Assembly (NCBI GenBank): GCA_012934845.2
Contig: WNNJ02003718.1
Span: 1-64,000 of the forward strand
Length of the DNA: 64,000 nt
Direction of reading: 5' to 3'
Origin: Pomphorhynchus laevis
Taxonomy: Eukaryota; Acanthocephala; Palaeacanthocephala; Echinorhynchida; Pomphorhynchidae
Position 1 is the stretch's first letter. Each line of letters starts with the position of its first letter. The notes beneath the pieces are model-generated. The model ran no database searches. It was not told the origin of the DNA and saw only the letters and a list, made by a program, of their open reading frames with translations. A program made the position numbers and the translations under genes. Below are positions 1 through 12,105 of this stretch, one piece after another.

Positions 1-619
1 TTTTGAAAACCGGTTAAACTTTTTTCATCAAACTTCTTTTATGAAGATGGCATTAAAGTTTGAAAGTATTATTACTTTTTCTTTCATATTTTCAATGCAA
101 TTAGTCAGTACGATATTTAAATTGTTTCAGCAATTCGGCTATATAATTATTAGCTTGTTCAATGTACAAGATTCACTTGCGAAATTGCAAAAATAAAACC
201 TACAGAACTCAGAAAATAAAATTTCGTTTGATAAAATTCTTTGTTGGAATAAAATCAAAACTGATTTTACTGATTCTAATAATGCGATGGATATGAAGAA
301 ATTGTTATCATTGTGGTCTAATAAATAAAATTAATATGATTTACTATTAGTTTATATTGATGAGAAAGAATCGTATGGGATGAACGAACTTTGCAAAGAA
401 CAAAAGCTATAAATATCCGACAATATCAGTAGTTTGTTGGATATTCGCATTAGCTGCAGTTAAATGCATGCGGATTCGTGCAATTAGAATACGGTTTGAA
501 ATGTAATTTGAAGCCAAATTCTATTGAACTTTGAATTTGTTTGAACTACGAATTTGCTAGAACCAAATATTTATGTAATTTAAATAAGTATTAAAATTGA
601 ACATATTTTTTATATATAA

Positions 620-2345
620 GCATATTTGCAGACAAATGAATTTACAGGCATATATAGGAAGGTTTTAATGTGGCAAATGCTCACAGACTGTGTGCTTACA
701 AGCCCACAAAAGCGAAACAGATTGAAAAGAAATTATTCGTTTAGCAGCATCGATTTTAGTTGCTTTTTGGAAAATTGGAGTGAGGATATGATCGCAGATG
801 ATCAGGTAGGGAATTCCAAAGGAGAGGAGCAGCGATATGTAGGAATCGACGGCTGAAGTTAGTTGAGTGAAGAGGTACGTGTAGCAGACGGGAAGCACAG
901 GAACGTAGGTGAGTAGAAAGAGAGCTAGATTCACTTAGAGTTGGCAGATAGAGATAAGGAGCATAATTACAATAGAGAAGGCGATAAGTAAGACAAAGCA
1001 GACCAAAACGAACGCGATGTTCAATATTTAGCCATCCAAGTTTTGATAAATAGGAAGATATATGATCGTATTTACGAAGTCGTAAAAGGATGCGCACATC
1101 AGTGTTAATGAGGCGCTGAAGAGGTTTAAGGGATAACTGTGAAGAAAAGACGAGAAGGCTAAGACAGTAATCAATAGGCGGGAAAAGAAGGGAGGAGATA
1201 AGATATTTACATTAACTAAAATCTAGAGAATTTCTGAAGAGACGAATATCACGGAGAAGAATATTTGAAGACCTGATTTTATCACGAATGAAAGGATCGA
1301 GATGCAGGTTATTGTTGAAGTGAATGCCTAGAAATACTAGTTTATCTACAGAACGAATAATTGTGGTCTGAAGATACAGAGAAGGAGGGAATACAGAAAC
1401 AGTGGAGAGTAAAATCCATAGCACTTAAGATTTGGTTGGATTGAGGGACATGCGAAAGAAATGAGATGTTCTGGTAAAGCACGAAGACGATTCGACGAGG
1501 ATATTAAAAGTTAGTTTAGGGAATGAAGAGTCGAGTGAAAATAAAGAAGTATATCATCAGCGTACTGCATTACTCTGAAGCAGAATTTATTAGTTATAAA
1601 AGTATAATCTTTAAAAGGAAGCGTAAATAGAATGGGGCCAAGTACTACACCTTGACGTACACAACAAGAGAGATAAGATTGAGAAGAACAGATTAAATTA
1701 GAATGGACGGAAAATGATCGCTCGGAGAGATACGAAGAGAACCAAGCCAAGGTGGATGAATAGAAGCCATAATGATAGCCAAGACGAAAAAGAAGGATTC
1801 GATCAATATTACCGCACTACAAAGTCCTTTGTAACGAACGAAACGCAGATCAGAAATACTTTATGACATGCTAGTTCGGTGGAATGATTGGAGCGGAAAG
1901 CAGATTGAAAAGAAGGGTAGAGCTGCGATGAAGAGAGATACTTGTTTATCTGATCTAAGACAAGGTGTTCAAGAATTTTAGATAAGGTTGGTAGAATTGA
2001 TATTCAGCGATAGAATGAAGGAAGAGAGGCGTCGAGAGAGGGCTTTTTAAGTAGGGTACGAACAATGGCCATTTCCCAAAGAACAGTAAATATTCCATTC
2101 ACGATTGACGAGTTAAAGAGGCCGGTAAGGAAAGGTGTGAAGTTTGTTGACAACAATTTGAGAATTCGAGTAGGAATGTGATCGGCAGGAGAGTACTTAC
2201 AAGTTAACGAAAAAATGAAGCAAGATACCTCATTTTCAGATACCGCAAGTAGGTAAAAGAGGCCAGGGATACGAATAGACGAGATACAAGAAGTTTGTGG
2301 AATGACGAAGTTGCGGTATATAATGATATTTTGAGCTAGCAAGTC
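620..2345 (-). mobile_element. CR1/L2-group LINE, 3' part, decayed (left-arm copy)
   Basis: Reading leftward from about 2345, the minus strand encodes pieces of a LINE reverse transcriptase. They include a SPADHIPTRILK-like segment, the fingers region with LKKPSLD, the YADDILLY catalytic block near 1555, and the C-terminal region RLRKYDHISSYLSKL near 1050. The frame is broken by several stops and shifts. The 3' end at about 668-710 has the family tail: GTGGGCTTGTAAGC, a hairpin, then GCATTTGCCAC. The endonuclease half is missing. The same insertion is in the right arm at 48486-50080, so both derive from one event. Confidence 0.85.
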
Positions 2346-4227
2346 GTAGTTTTAACATTATCTGCAGATCCTCTAGGTTATATAACGTCATTATCTATGT
2401 TGGATATCTTATTCTAAAATTGTATATTTAAAATTGATTATTACTTTAATTGGTTATTATTATCATTTAATATATCATGCTTGAGAAAAATTTTCTATCA
2501 CCTTCCGAAGCTGGCTCATCACCTCCACTTAACAACATAATGTTAGAAGAATCGATGTGGTCGGACATAAATAGAGCAAAAGCTACATTTATTACCTTAT
2601 AGAATAAATGACGATTTATGAATGATATACTCTTTTATATTATATGATGGTCATAAATTTTATTATATTCCTCGTTTTAATTATGATTTACGAAACTTTC
2701 GTGCTTATACCGTTCATATGAGGCAGCGTGTATATTTAATATTGATGATTACATAAACTCGTTATTATTTGCACGTTCCCTGTATCTCATTATTATTTAG
2801 AAAAGAACAGTAATAATTAATATATAATAATTTATCTTTGACTTTTATTAATAATATTATATAACATCAATATAATTATATATTTATAATAATAGCAAAA
2901 CGCCAAGCAAAATTGAAACAGATACATTTTGTATCTGTTGGCGTTAGTGTATTAAACATGTCGATGTTTTGATCCATGCAGCTCAATTCTACATATATAC
3001 AGCCTACTTTCTTCTAATACAATTTAATTGCTTTGTAGCAAATAAATTCTAACAAATTCAGAATACATTAGCGGTCTTAATCCAAGTTCAAGACGGTGCC
3101 TTGGTAGTATTTATAAACTTTGAGAAGGGTCAATATAACTTCCTCGGATGTCATGAGCTTTCTGGTAAGTCTCTAAAATTCAGAGATTTCAAGTAATTTA
3201 ATTCTACGTTTGAATAAATAAAAAGATTGGTTATAAATTGTTTGTTCACTCATTCTCTAGATATTGTATAATTAGGAGAGAGTGAAAAGAAGTTTATTTA
3301 TTAAAAATTCGAATTTTTAATTAAATCTGTTATCATCAGGAAAAAAATTTCATTACAAAAATTATTGAAATAATTGTATCTTAAGATTGATATTCATTTA
3401 TAACCAATAAAAATTATTACATTATATATTGATTATTCACTCATTAGGATTGTTTACAATTAGGAGAGAATGAAAATATTATTTTATTAAAATTCTAATT
3501 TTCAACGACGGCTATTATCATCATAAGGAACAAAATTACATTACAAAATTGATGTTTAAAACTCTTAATGTACAAATTTACACAAGTTGCACTTCAAACA
3601 CTGGATGTGCCTTTATTACAATATAAAAAATAAGATTTTCCTAATAACAAATCACACAGGAATTAAGAGTTAATACATCTATAAATAAGAATTGTCATAG
3701 TAGAAGAGCGACAATGACAGATGATTTCAGTTGAGTTGTCTTCTTATAATAACGGGCAATGGGGATCAGATCCCTCAAGTACTTAAATTCTACATTTGAA
3801 TCGATGATAAGACTGGTTTTCATTTATAAGCAATAAAAATTATTACTTTGTATTCTTTAAATCGAAAAGTGTGTCCATAAAGTAGTAAAAGTGCAAATAC
3901 GTTGTTTTTTCTGCAATCCGTCGTTTTATAAAACGTCATTTTTATATTTCTGAATTTTATAATATTCATGTTTATCTATAAAACAAAACATTAAATTAAA
4001 ATTTCTTTGACCAAAATTGTACTGCATTCACCGCAAATTTAATCTGGTAAGAATAAGAGGGAATCTAATATTCAAATTAGATCCTTTATCAGTGAAATCA
4101 ATAAAATATGTGAAATTTTATTTTAAAAATACTATTAAAATTGTCTTTGAAATTGCCATCAAATAACAGAAAAAATTTAATTAAAATTACCATTTATATA
4201 ATCATTAAAATAAAATATTCACTATAC
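2346..4227. other. AT-rich non-coding part of left arm
   Basis: No gene recognised. Between about 3220 and 3850 a segment containing a CTCATTCTCT- or CTCATTAGGA-like block, AATTAGGAGAGA and AATAAAAATTATTAC recurs two to three times in degenerate form, so this is an old tandem repeat of roughly 200 bp. The mirror sequence is at 46606-48485. Confidence 0.5.
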
Positions 4228-4467
4228 CATTAATTTGTTAAATGTGTCTCCTATTGGTAATCTTGGCAATGCAAAACAAGCTTTTCGTTGATCAATGTAC
4301 AAAGTTGTGATATTAAGCAGCTCCCTTCCAACAAAATTCAGATAGATACACTGATCAATTCCAGTGATATTCACTAATTTCATTACAACTCCAATAGACT
4401 TCCTAAGCTTTTGCACACTTGAAATAAACATGTCCAAATCAATATCGGTATGGAAAATAAGCAGCTC
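4228..4467 (-). pseudogene. Inverted copy of LRR-like host exon
   Basis: The minus strand is the duplicate of the exon at 46366-46605. It keeps the polypyrimidine tract and AG acceptor (TTTATTTCTCCAG at 4468-4480), 80 open codons in phase 0 and the following GT. The peptide includes DMFISSVQKLRKSIG and LVNITGIDQCIYLNFVG. No partner exons are visible on the minus strand inside the window; the next one downstream would lie beyond position 1. It may be a stranded exon copy or part of an inverted paralogous gene. Confidence 0.6.
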
Positions 4468-4502
4468 CTGGAGAAATAAAATCAGATTTGAAAAATCTCA
4501 AT

Positions 4503-4735
4503 TAAATGAAAAAAGGAATCCTAAAGGTGTCAATAAAAATTTTAATAAAAGCATCAATTGGGTATTTGATAAAGTAAAATTTGAATATTTTTCGTTTCAT
4601 AAATTACTTGTAAACTTAGACATTTTGTAAACTAAGCATTTTTCAAATTAAATTTAATTATTAAAAAATTCATTTAGAAGTCTAATAAAATTCCATAATT
4701 GTATACAATATTAGCTTTTCTGTTTATATTTTTCA
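4503..4735. repeat. Short inverted repeat at the arm breakpoint, copy 1
   Basis: This segment begins where homology between the large arms ends. Its reverse complement lies at 5177-5408. Both copies contain TTGTAAACTTAGACATTTTG or its complement and end near CATTAATATAATGG or AACAGAAAAGC. The pair can fold into a stem of about 230 bp around a loop of about 440 bp. Confidence 0.85.
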
Positions 4736-4774
4736 ATTACCATTAATATAATGGTAATTGTATAAAACTGGGCA

Positions 4775-4802
4775 ATACTCTAATTTAAATTAGAGTATTG
4801 TT
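4775..4802. repeat. Perfect 28-bp palindrome
   Basis: The centre is TCTAATTTAAATTAGA, extended symmetrically by CAATAC and GTATTG with no mismatch. It lies inside the loop of the flanking 230-bp inverted repeat. A second palindrome, TTACCATTAATATAATGGTAA-like, lies just upstream at about 4737-4758. Confidence 0.9.
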
Positions 4803-4882
4803 TTTTCCAGCAAATACAACTTTCAGATATCGTCTATAATTATAATTATACATTATATAACAATATATTGACATTATAACAT

Positions 4883-5236
4883 TTATAACATAATGTGCTT
4901 AGGTGTTTATCAGTTTAAAATTTCTTAAACAAATGGTTGAATCAGGAATATGTTAGCTAACATTATAATGCGTCTTATAATGCATGCTTTTAAATTATTA
5001 AAAATTAAATTGATATGGTAGGCCATTTTGCGAAAAATTGTAAAATCTTGTATCAAACTGATCAAAAATTGTAGCTTTTGATTTTACATTAAAAAGATTA
5101 GATCAATATTTATAATTTATATTTCTACAAGAATTATAATTATACATTATATAATTAAATTTATTTAATTATAATGCATAATATAAACAGAAAAGCTAAT
5201 ATTGTATACAATTATGGAATTTTATTAGACTTCTAA
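4883..5236 (+). repeat. 350-bp direct repeat, copy 1
   Basis: It starts at TTATAACATAATGTGCTTAG and ends near TTTTATTAGACTT. A nearly identical copy is at 6165-6517. Its right end overlaps the inverted-repeat copy at 5177-5408. No coding potential is visible. Confidence 0.9.
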
Positions 5237-5408
5237 ATGAATTTTTTAATAATTAAATTTAATTTGAAAAATGCTTAGTTTACAAAATGTCTAAGTTTAC
5301 AAGTAATTTATGAAACGAAAAATATTCAAATTTTACTTTATCAAATACCCAATTGATGCTTTTATTAAAATTTTTATTGACACCTTTAGGATTCCTTTTT
5401 TCATTTAA
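5177..5408. repeat. Short inverted repeat at the arm breakpoint, copy 2
   Basis: Reverse complement of 4503-4735. It ends at CCTTTTTTCATTT, which mirrors AAATGAAAAAAGG directly after position 4502. This places the fold-back exactly at the end of the large arm. Confidence 0.85.
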
Positions 5409-6164
5409 AATATTCGTATCATTATGTACGAGAACTAAATCAAGGGATACTAGTAATATTATTGCATACTAGTAATATTATTGATTATATAATAAAATTA
5501 AATAATCATTAATATTGTATAGATTTAGACCGATCCCCATACTTAAAAATGAGCATGTAAACAATTAAATAGTCTAATATTTTCTTGAATGCATAAGGAA
5601 TCGTGATCAATGATATTACGTTCAAATTTACCAAGACTGAGCGTATCGCGTTCTATTGCAGCTAATTATGCTCGAAAATGTGTGGTCTGACATGCACTAT
5701 TTTCTTAAACTAGAATATTGTTTGACATTAACATGCAAACACCAAAACTTTGTTTTTTAATAAAAAAAATTGAGCATAAATTTCGTCTCCTTTTAAGTAT
5801 TACTTACTGTTTTATGTAAAAACACAATTTTGACTTTAGAAAACCCTATAAAAATAGAATTCGAGAAATGTTGCATGTTAGCAAGCAGGAAAATATCCTA
5901 GTCATTCTATTTTGCATCATAATCATGAGTTTTTAAAAACTTATTTTTAAGAAAAAACAGATGCGCGTCGTTTTTTATTTTTTAAAAACAAAATCTTTTA
6001 CTAAATAACCGTAGAATTTAATCTTAAATTTTAGTGCATCTCTTTGGAACATTACGAAAATGCATCATCAAAATCAGAAATTAGTTAAGCTCTTATTGAA
6101 AACAGTATTTTTACTCTCTCAAGGTTCAATCAACAAATATATACTTTATGAGTAAAGAATCGGT
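5409..6164. other. AT-rich stretch, nothing recognised
   Basis: No long open frame, no transposon motif and no tRNA-like structure seen. ATACTAGTAATATTATT repeats twice near 5446-5485. Confidence 0.5.
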
Positions 6165-6517
6165 TTATAACATAATGTGCTTAGGTGTTTATCAGTTTAA
6201 AATTTCTTAAACAAATGGTTGAATCAGGAATATGTTAGCTAACATTATAATGCGTCTTATAATGCATGCTTTTAAATTATTAAAAATTAAATTGATATGG
6301 TAGGCCATTTTGCGAAAAATTGTAAAATCTTGTATCAAACTGATCAAAAATTGTAGCTTTTGATTTTACATTAAAAAGATTAGATCAATATTTATAATTT
6401 ATATTTCTACAAGAATTATAATCATACATTATATAATTAAATTTAATTTATTTTAATGCATTATATAAACAGAAAAGCTAATATTGTATACAATTATGGA
6501 ATTTTATTGGACTTTTA
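6165..6517 (+). repeat. 350-bp direct repeat, copy 2
   Basis: Second copy of 4883-5236, differing by a few substitutions and a small indel near its end (TTTTATTGGACTTTTAATG). From there to 6754 the DNA is AT-rich with no recognised feature. Confidence 0.9.
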
Positions 6518-6754
6518 ATGTGTAATGAACAATCAACATCTGGCATTTAACAAATAATATAATGTATTGTGCGTATAGACAACAAAAATAAAAACCTTCA
6601 TCAACTGATAAATTAAAGTCTTAAATTGAAATATTTATTTTTAAATTTATAGTACAAAACACGTAGAATAAGTTAAGAAATCTGATTAATAAGACAGTTC
6701 AGAAAATTAAATACGCAACAAGAGAAAATTAAAATTAAATATTTATGAATCAGA

Positions 6755-7090
6755 TCAGCTAACTGAGTCTACGTATTTTATATTAATTATAAATTAAAAA
6801 TAATTACATAAAATTAAAATAATTAAATAATAAATAATTACAAATAATAAATAATTGTATAAGATTTTATATAATTTATAACAAGTTTAAATAAAAAATT
6901 GAAATTAAAAAATAAAGTCAATTTTTATGAATTGTATACTAAATAACATACGATGTATCGAAATAAAGAGTAGAGGTCATCAGGAGGAACTGCTATGCTA
7001 TCAAGTTTCGACCATTATTCTTTGACACGACATAGCAGTGGTGCCAAATGCATGTTATCACCATATGCCAAAGGTTATGACCTAGGATAT
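6755..7090 (-). mobile_element. Penelope-like element 3' end (copy 1)
   Basis: On the minus strand this is the same 3' module as at 17554, 30976 and 40208. It has a conserved block (GAAACTTGATAGCATAGCAG, then TTCCTCCTGATGACC), an AT-rich tail, and an end at TACGTAGACTCAGTTAGCTGAT. It is the most diverged of these minus-strand copies, and the coding part is lost. The CTGCTATG/CATAGCAG pairing of the conserved block is intact. Confidence 0.75.
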
Positions 7091-7795
7091 GCCAAAGGTC
7101 ACGATGCTCATGTGCAGACAGCAATTGAAACGTGTTGAGAAATGTTGAGCAAAACACATCATCACATCATTTCGGATAGTCTTGCGAAAATAAATTTTCA
7201 TGCCCATATTTTGGTAAGTTATCGGCTTAGCCAACCACCGTAATATGAATCATTATAATTCCATCATCAAAACGATGATATATTTTTGATTATATATCTT
7301 TATAATTACAAAAACCACAAGAAGAAAGTTACTTTATTACTATATTTCGATAGTTCTTACTAGCATCTTCAGAATATTTTCAAAAACTTCAAAACCATTA
7401 TTTCTTCCTGTAGAGTTCTAATTATATATATATAATTCTATATCTGACTGTGTTGAACTGTGCTCTGGGAGCTAAAAAGCTTCAGTTTCATAATTGTAGA
7501 TGTTGCCAAAAACCGGAGTTCGGTTACAAGTAGAGCAGATTTCCTTATCACTCCTAGACGATCTGATGGTAGCCGAAAACACTCACCTGTAGGATGAACT
7601 ACCATCAGTCATTTCGGCTGCCTTGTGATATATTAAATAGGCATTTCCGAGAATTTGCTAACGTGGTAGCATGGGCATAGCCTCTTTAAACTAACCATGT
7701 GCTTTCCGGACCATCCTAATTTTATTCGGTAGGAATTTTACTTGCTGTGGTTGCTTGCCTGCGAAAACAAGCAAGCAACTTGCTTGCGAAAACAT
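7091..7795. other. Non-coding stretch
   Basis: No gene recognised. ATATGCCAAAGGT occurs twice near 7060-7100. At about 7340-7400 the minus strand reads CTGAAGATGC followed by ATCGAAATA, which resembles decayed hammerhead traces seen near Penelope-like elements. This is weak. Confidence 0.4.
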
Positions 7796-8158
7796 GCGAA
7801 ATTTCCATACAATCGATATGTTTTAAATCGAAACAAATTTAAGAAATTTAATGCATTAAGAGGAAAATGATTGATAGTCATGAAGATTTAGTTTTATGTG
7901 TTAACATCTATGAAGCTTCAACCGTTGAGATAATATGTAACAAGATCGGATTGAGGCAAATTTCGAATTATTTACTATCACCAAAAAAGCAGGGTGTATC
8001 CGACAAGAAGAAATAAGAAGGATCGAAAAACACATATCTAAAATGATGTAATTAAATGATCTAATAGAAGATGATTAAATTACAACGCATAAATTTATTT
8101 TTTGCAAAATCAACAAAATTTAAGATGAACCAAGACTTGTATTCTAAAACAACGAAAT
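7796..8158 (+). repeat. Direct repeat A, copy 1
   Basis: A segment running from GCGAAATTTCCATACAATCG to TTCTAAAACAACGAAATGG recurs at 8822-9125 with high identity and a short internal deletion. It includes GAAGCTTCAACCGTTGAG and GGGTGTATCCGACAAG. It has no open frame and the element type is unknown. Confidence 0.85.
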
Positions 8159-8821
8159 GGCGAAAACACCTTACAATTTCGTTCATTTAGCAAGCAAATG
8201 AACCTTCTTACCTAATTACATAGAGTTCAGACAATAGGTAGTTAATTGATAATGGAAAGAACGGAAATGATTTTTACAAATAGGAAATTAAAAATGAATC
8301 AACAAAATTGTTAAAAGCCAACTAGAAACGCTTAATAAAAGGAACTAAATAGATCGCTTAATTAAATAAATGAAATGATTTATTAAACAAAATAATTCAA
8401 TTTTCGGAATTAAGCATTCTATAAATAAGATCATGGTCATCAGTAAAAACTCCAATGCTACCGATATACAAACAATACATCAATTGAATGAATAAGGAAT
8501 CATATAAAATTAAAATTAAATCGAGTAATTAAATGAAGGGTTTCGAGGTGACGAATTCAATTTTCAATTCATCAATTATTTTATCATTTTAATAAAAGAT
8601 ATTTTATTAAAATGATAAAACGAACATGCTAACATGCGGAGTTAATTATTAATTTAATTATTTGCTCTTTGATGCACTCCAAAAATAATCTCGGAAGAGA
8701 ATGGTCCATGTTTTATAGGCATGTGCTCAGGAATTTGTCTGATAAAAATAATATTGAACACGCTAAATCGAGTCCATATCGTCTACAGATTCTAGCAAAA
8801 CGGTACACCGGAAAATTAAAA

Positions 8822-9125
8822 GTGCGAAATTCCCATACAATCCATATGTATGAAATCGAAACAAATTTAAGAACATAATGCATGAAGCTTCAACCATTGC
8901 GGTAATATGTAACAAGATCGGATTGAGGCAAATTTCGAATTATTACCGAAAATGCAGGGTGTATCCGACAAGAAGAAATAAGAAGGATCGAAAAACACAT
9001 ATCTAAAATGATGTAATTAAATGATCTAATAGAAGATCATTAAATTACAACGCATAAATTTAATTTTTGCAAAATCAACAAAATTTAAGATGAACCAAGA
9101 CTTGTATTCTAAAACAACGAAATTT
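8822..9125 (+). repeat. Direct repeat A, copy 2
   Basis: Second copy of 7796-8158. About 660 bp of AT-rich sequence separates the copies. An open frame of 69 codons overlaps its start but has no family resemblance. From 9126 to 9529 no gene is recognised. Confidence 0.85.
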
Positions 9126-9529
9126 CGGTGGCCACCATTTAAGTATTGATATAATTAAAATTATATACAATTTGAAGCTTTTAAGTAAGCAGTGATTTCT
9201 ATATAATTAAATGTTTTAAGACTGGTAGCTATTGCTCAGAAAATACACAACTCATGCATTTATGAGTGCGTGCAAGTATAGGGTAGAAAATGTTTTACGG
9301 CACGTCGTTCCCATCAATTGATCTGCATTAGACAGGCGTTTGTTGATTGCATACGCATTTTCGAGTATGCATATAAATTATAAGGAATTTCTTAAATAAA
9401 GTATGCATATAAGTAAGTGTTTTCTTAAATAACTAAACATAAGGATAAACAGAAACAGAAAACAGAAAGCCAAAAACTAGACGAAAACAAATCAATAATG
9501 ACATTGTTAGTATTCCAACATGATTCACG

Positions 9530-12105
9530 GCCTCAGATCCGGAGGGACCTGAGCACTCCATCCGATCCAACAAGCCGCCTTCCGACTTAACCACCTGGGG
9601 GTCTTTCATCCCCCTCCCGAAGAATCCAATCGAAACGGACTACGCTGGGTAAAAGAGAGGCGATCAGCTTAAGAAACCTTAGCTTTTGTTCTGGGGGACG
9701 TCCTCTCGAAACGAAGACTAATCTCGAGATAGCCCAAGTGCCCCTGAGTCGTACCTGGGTTTTCCATTTCAATGACAGATGCTGGGCACGTTTCAGGACC
9801 CACCTAGCTTTCTTCAGGATACGTTTGAGTCTATCCAGGTCAGATTTCGCCGACCAGTTCACCGTAACGGTGAACCACAGGGATTTTACTCTACTTGTAA
9901 AGGTGGGGAGTGGTTCAGAGGTAAATATGGAGGAGAGCGCAGAGAGTGCAAGTCTCTTAAGTTTTTTGCTTTGTTGCAGGGGAGCCATGAAAGACTACCA
10001 CCTGCGATTTTGCGGAGTTTAAAATAAGATTAGATTGGGGTAGCTGGTCTTTTAATCTTGAAAAGAAACGGCTAATGTCAGAGACTACGTCTTTGCACCT
10101 GCGTCCAGTGAACAGGGCTGTGGTGTTAATAGCGTACACCACTGGACGTTGTTCGCGTTTGAATATTTTAAATAAGTTAATGGAAGCAGCAAGATATAAG
10201 AAGGGAGAAAGAGGAGAGCCTTGAGGCACACCCGTAATAGGGTAGAACTGACGCGCATCAGGGTCGTCTTTATAGTAAAATCGCTTAGTGTAAAGCAGAA
10301 TCTCCACCCTGTTCACTACTCTCGCAGGCAACCCGAGAGACATGAGAGAAGAGATCACAAAGGGAATGGAGATGCGGTCAAATGCAGCAGAAAAGTCAAG
10401 GAAAACATCCACAACTAGACGATGGCTATTAGCTCGACAAAACTGCTTAAACTCTCCAACTGCTGAATGAACCGAGCGACCTTTAACGAACCCATAAAAA
10501 CCTGGAGAGATCAAATTACGTCTACTTAAATGGTCGCGGATTTTACGCGCAAGCGCTTTTTCGTAAATCGACACGAAGGCATTTTGAATCGAAATGGGTC
10601 GCAGATCTTTAGGGCATGAGCAGGATTTTCTTAGGAATAAAAACACGCTTACTAATATTGATGCCTGCTACATCGGATGGGGAGGCTAAAAGAATTGTGA
10701 CGGTCACCTCTCTTCTCTGATCGGCTGTCAAAAGCTGACATACCCGAGAAGAAAGTGGAGCGACGGATTTGGAGGTGCCCGGGAGTGGACCCCAGGAGTT
10801 AAGGATATCCGTAACAGATAGATCCCTACTCCTGAAGTTACACCAAGGCGGGATTGGTTGAGGTGATTGAGTGGCTCCATAGTTGTGTAGGGCTAATAAC
10901 TCCTCCAAAACTTTGTTAAGGCCTACATTCCCTATCCAACCCAATGCTCTATCCTTCCAACAAACAAACTTCGCCTTCTTGAAAATCTTCCAAAAGGAAG
11001 ACTGAGAAGGATTAAGGCGAGCAATACTCGCCCTATCCCTACTCAGCTGGAACCAATATCTAGTGCTCCAGTATTCATTCGAGAGAGCCTGTCTAACGGA
11101 AACAGAGAGATTAGGGGGTAAGGCAATTTCGCTAGGACCTTGAGTTTCGTCGGAGTGGGATTGTATATAGGACCTTTATAGGTAGTCGATAAATTCGCGG
11201 TAGCTTGAGAAAATAGGTAGGTATTAAATTCGGTCAGACTCTCATTTCCTATACTGGGAAAGAGTTGGATAGCCGCTTGAAAGAAGGCCACTCTGATCGG
11301 ATCAAAGTAAAACATCCTTCGAAACAACATATCTTCCTCAATTCTCCAACGAATTAGGTCATGAGAGGTGGACAATTGCTGGCGCGACTGCTCCGTGCAG
11401 AGGGGTTTTAACAACCACCTCGAGTGAATCAGTAAAATGTCGAGGATAGAATTTGTTGATGTGCAATGAAAGGTAGGGGACGGAGGTTTGTGAATAAGAT
11501 AACCGTTTCTAGTTCTACGAAGTGCTGCATTGATCCAACGACCAGTTCTTTCGTTGAAGTCCCCAAGTATCATGTCATAACCGCTGTCAATAATAACTTC
11601 CATGAGGTTACGATTCTTGTGAATCTCCCCTGGACGAATATAGACATTGGCTAGACTGAAGCGTTTACCGTTCTTACTGATTGAAACTACCAAGCAAGAT
11701 AAGGCTTGACATGAGTAGTTTAGCAAGAAGGAGGACCTTAAGGAGCACTTAACTAGGGTCAAGAGTCCTTGAGATGAAGAGGAGTGAGGTGGGGTTATGT
11801 ACGGAGTATAGTGGGAACATATATGCTTTGGAATAAATCGAGTAATGTTCTGGGGGAGACGGATAGACCTCGTTTCCTGAAAGACTATAACATCTGCATC
11901 TCTACCAGATAGAAGTCTAAGAGCAAAAGCACCTCCCGAATTCCACTGAAGGATATTCAGTGAAAAAGGCTCACGAGTACTCTGCATTGTGATTGATTAG
12001 TTGGATGTAGGATTGCCAGCCTAGACAGAGCTCGGAGCAGGAAGGTTACCCTTCCCACCGCTAGCCCAATCTAGGGTTGGCACTTGCCTCTGACCCAATT
12101 CCCAC
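9530..12105 (-). mobile_element. I/R1/LOA-group LINE, 5'-truncated and broken (copy 1)
   Basis: Minus-strand relative of the element at 23970-27830. It starts inside the tail of ORF1 near 12105. ORF2 begins at 11987 (MQSTREPFSLNILQWNSGG) with the APE-type endonuclease motifs QWNSGG, FQETRS and LGDFNERTGRW. RT pieces follow at about 10646-9957 (FVKGRSVHSA, GVPQGSPLSPF). The catalytic box reads YAIN where the relative at 43190-46050 has YADD. Several frameshifts separate the pieces. The last coding block ends near 9590, and no poly(A) tail is seen. Confidence 0.88.

Larger units (their letters stand above)
2..4502. repeat. Left arm of large inverted repeat
   Basis: This is the reverse complement of 46331-50740. 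Compared by eye, the arms are nearly identical along their length, with scattered substitutions and a few short indels. The largest difference is about 91 bp present here near 899-990 and absent from the right arm. The inner end is sharp at 4502. The outer end falls at the window edge: position 1 differs from its partner, so the arm may stop there or continue outside. The arm carries a CR1-group LINE remnant and a copy of a host exon, so it was duplicated after the LINE landed. Confidence 0.95.
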
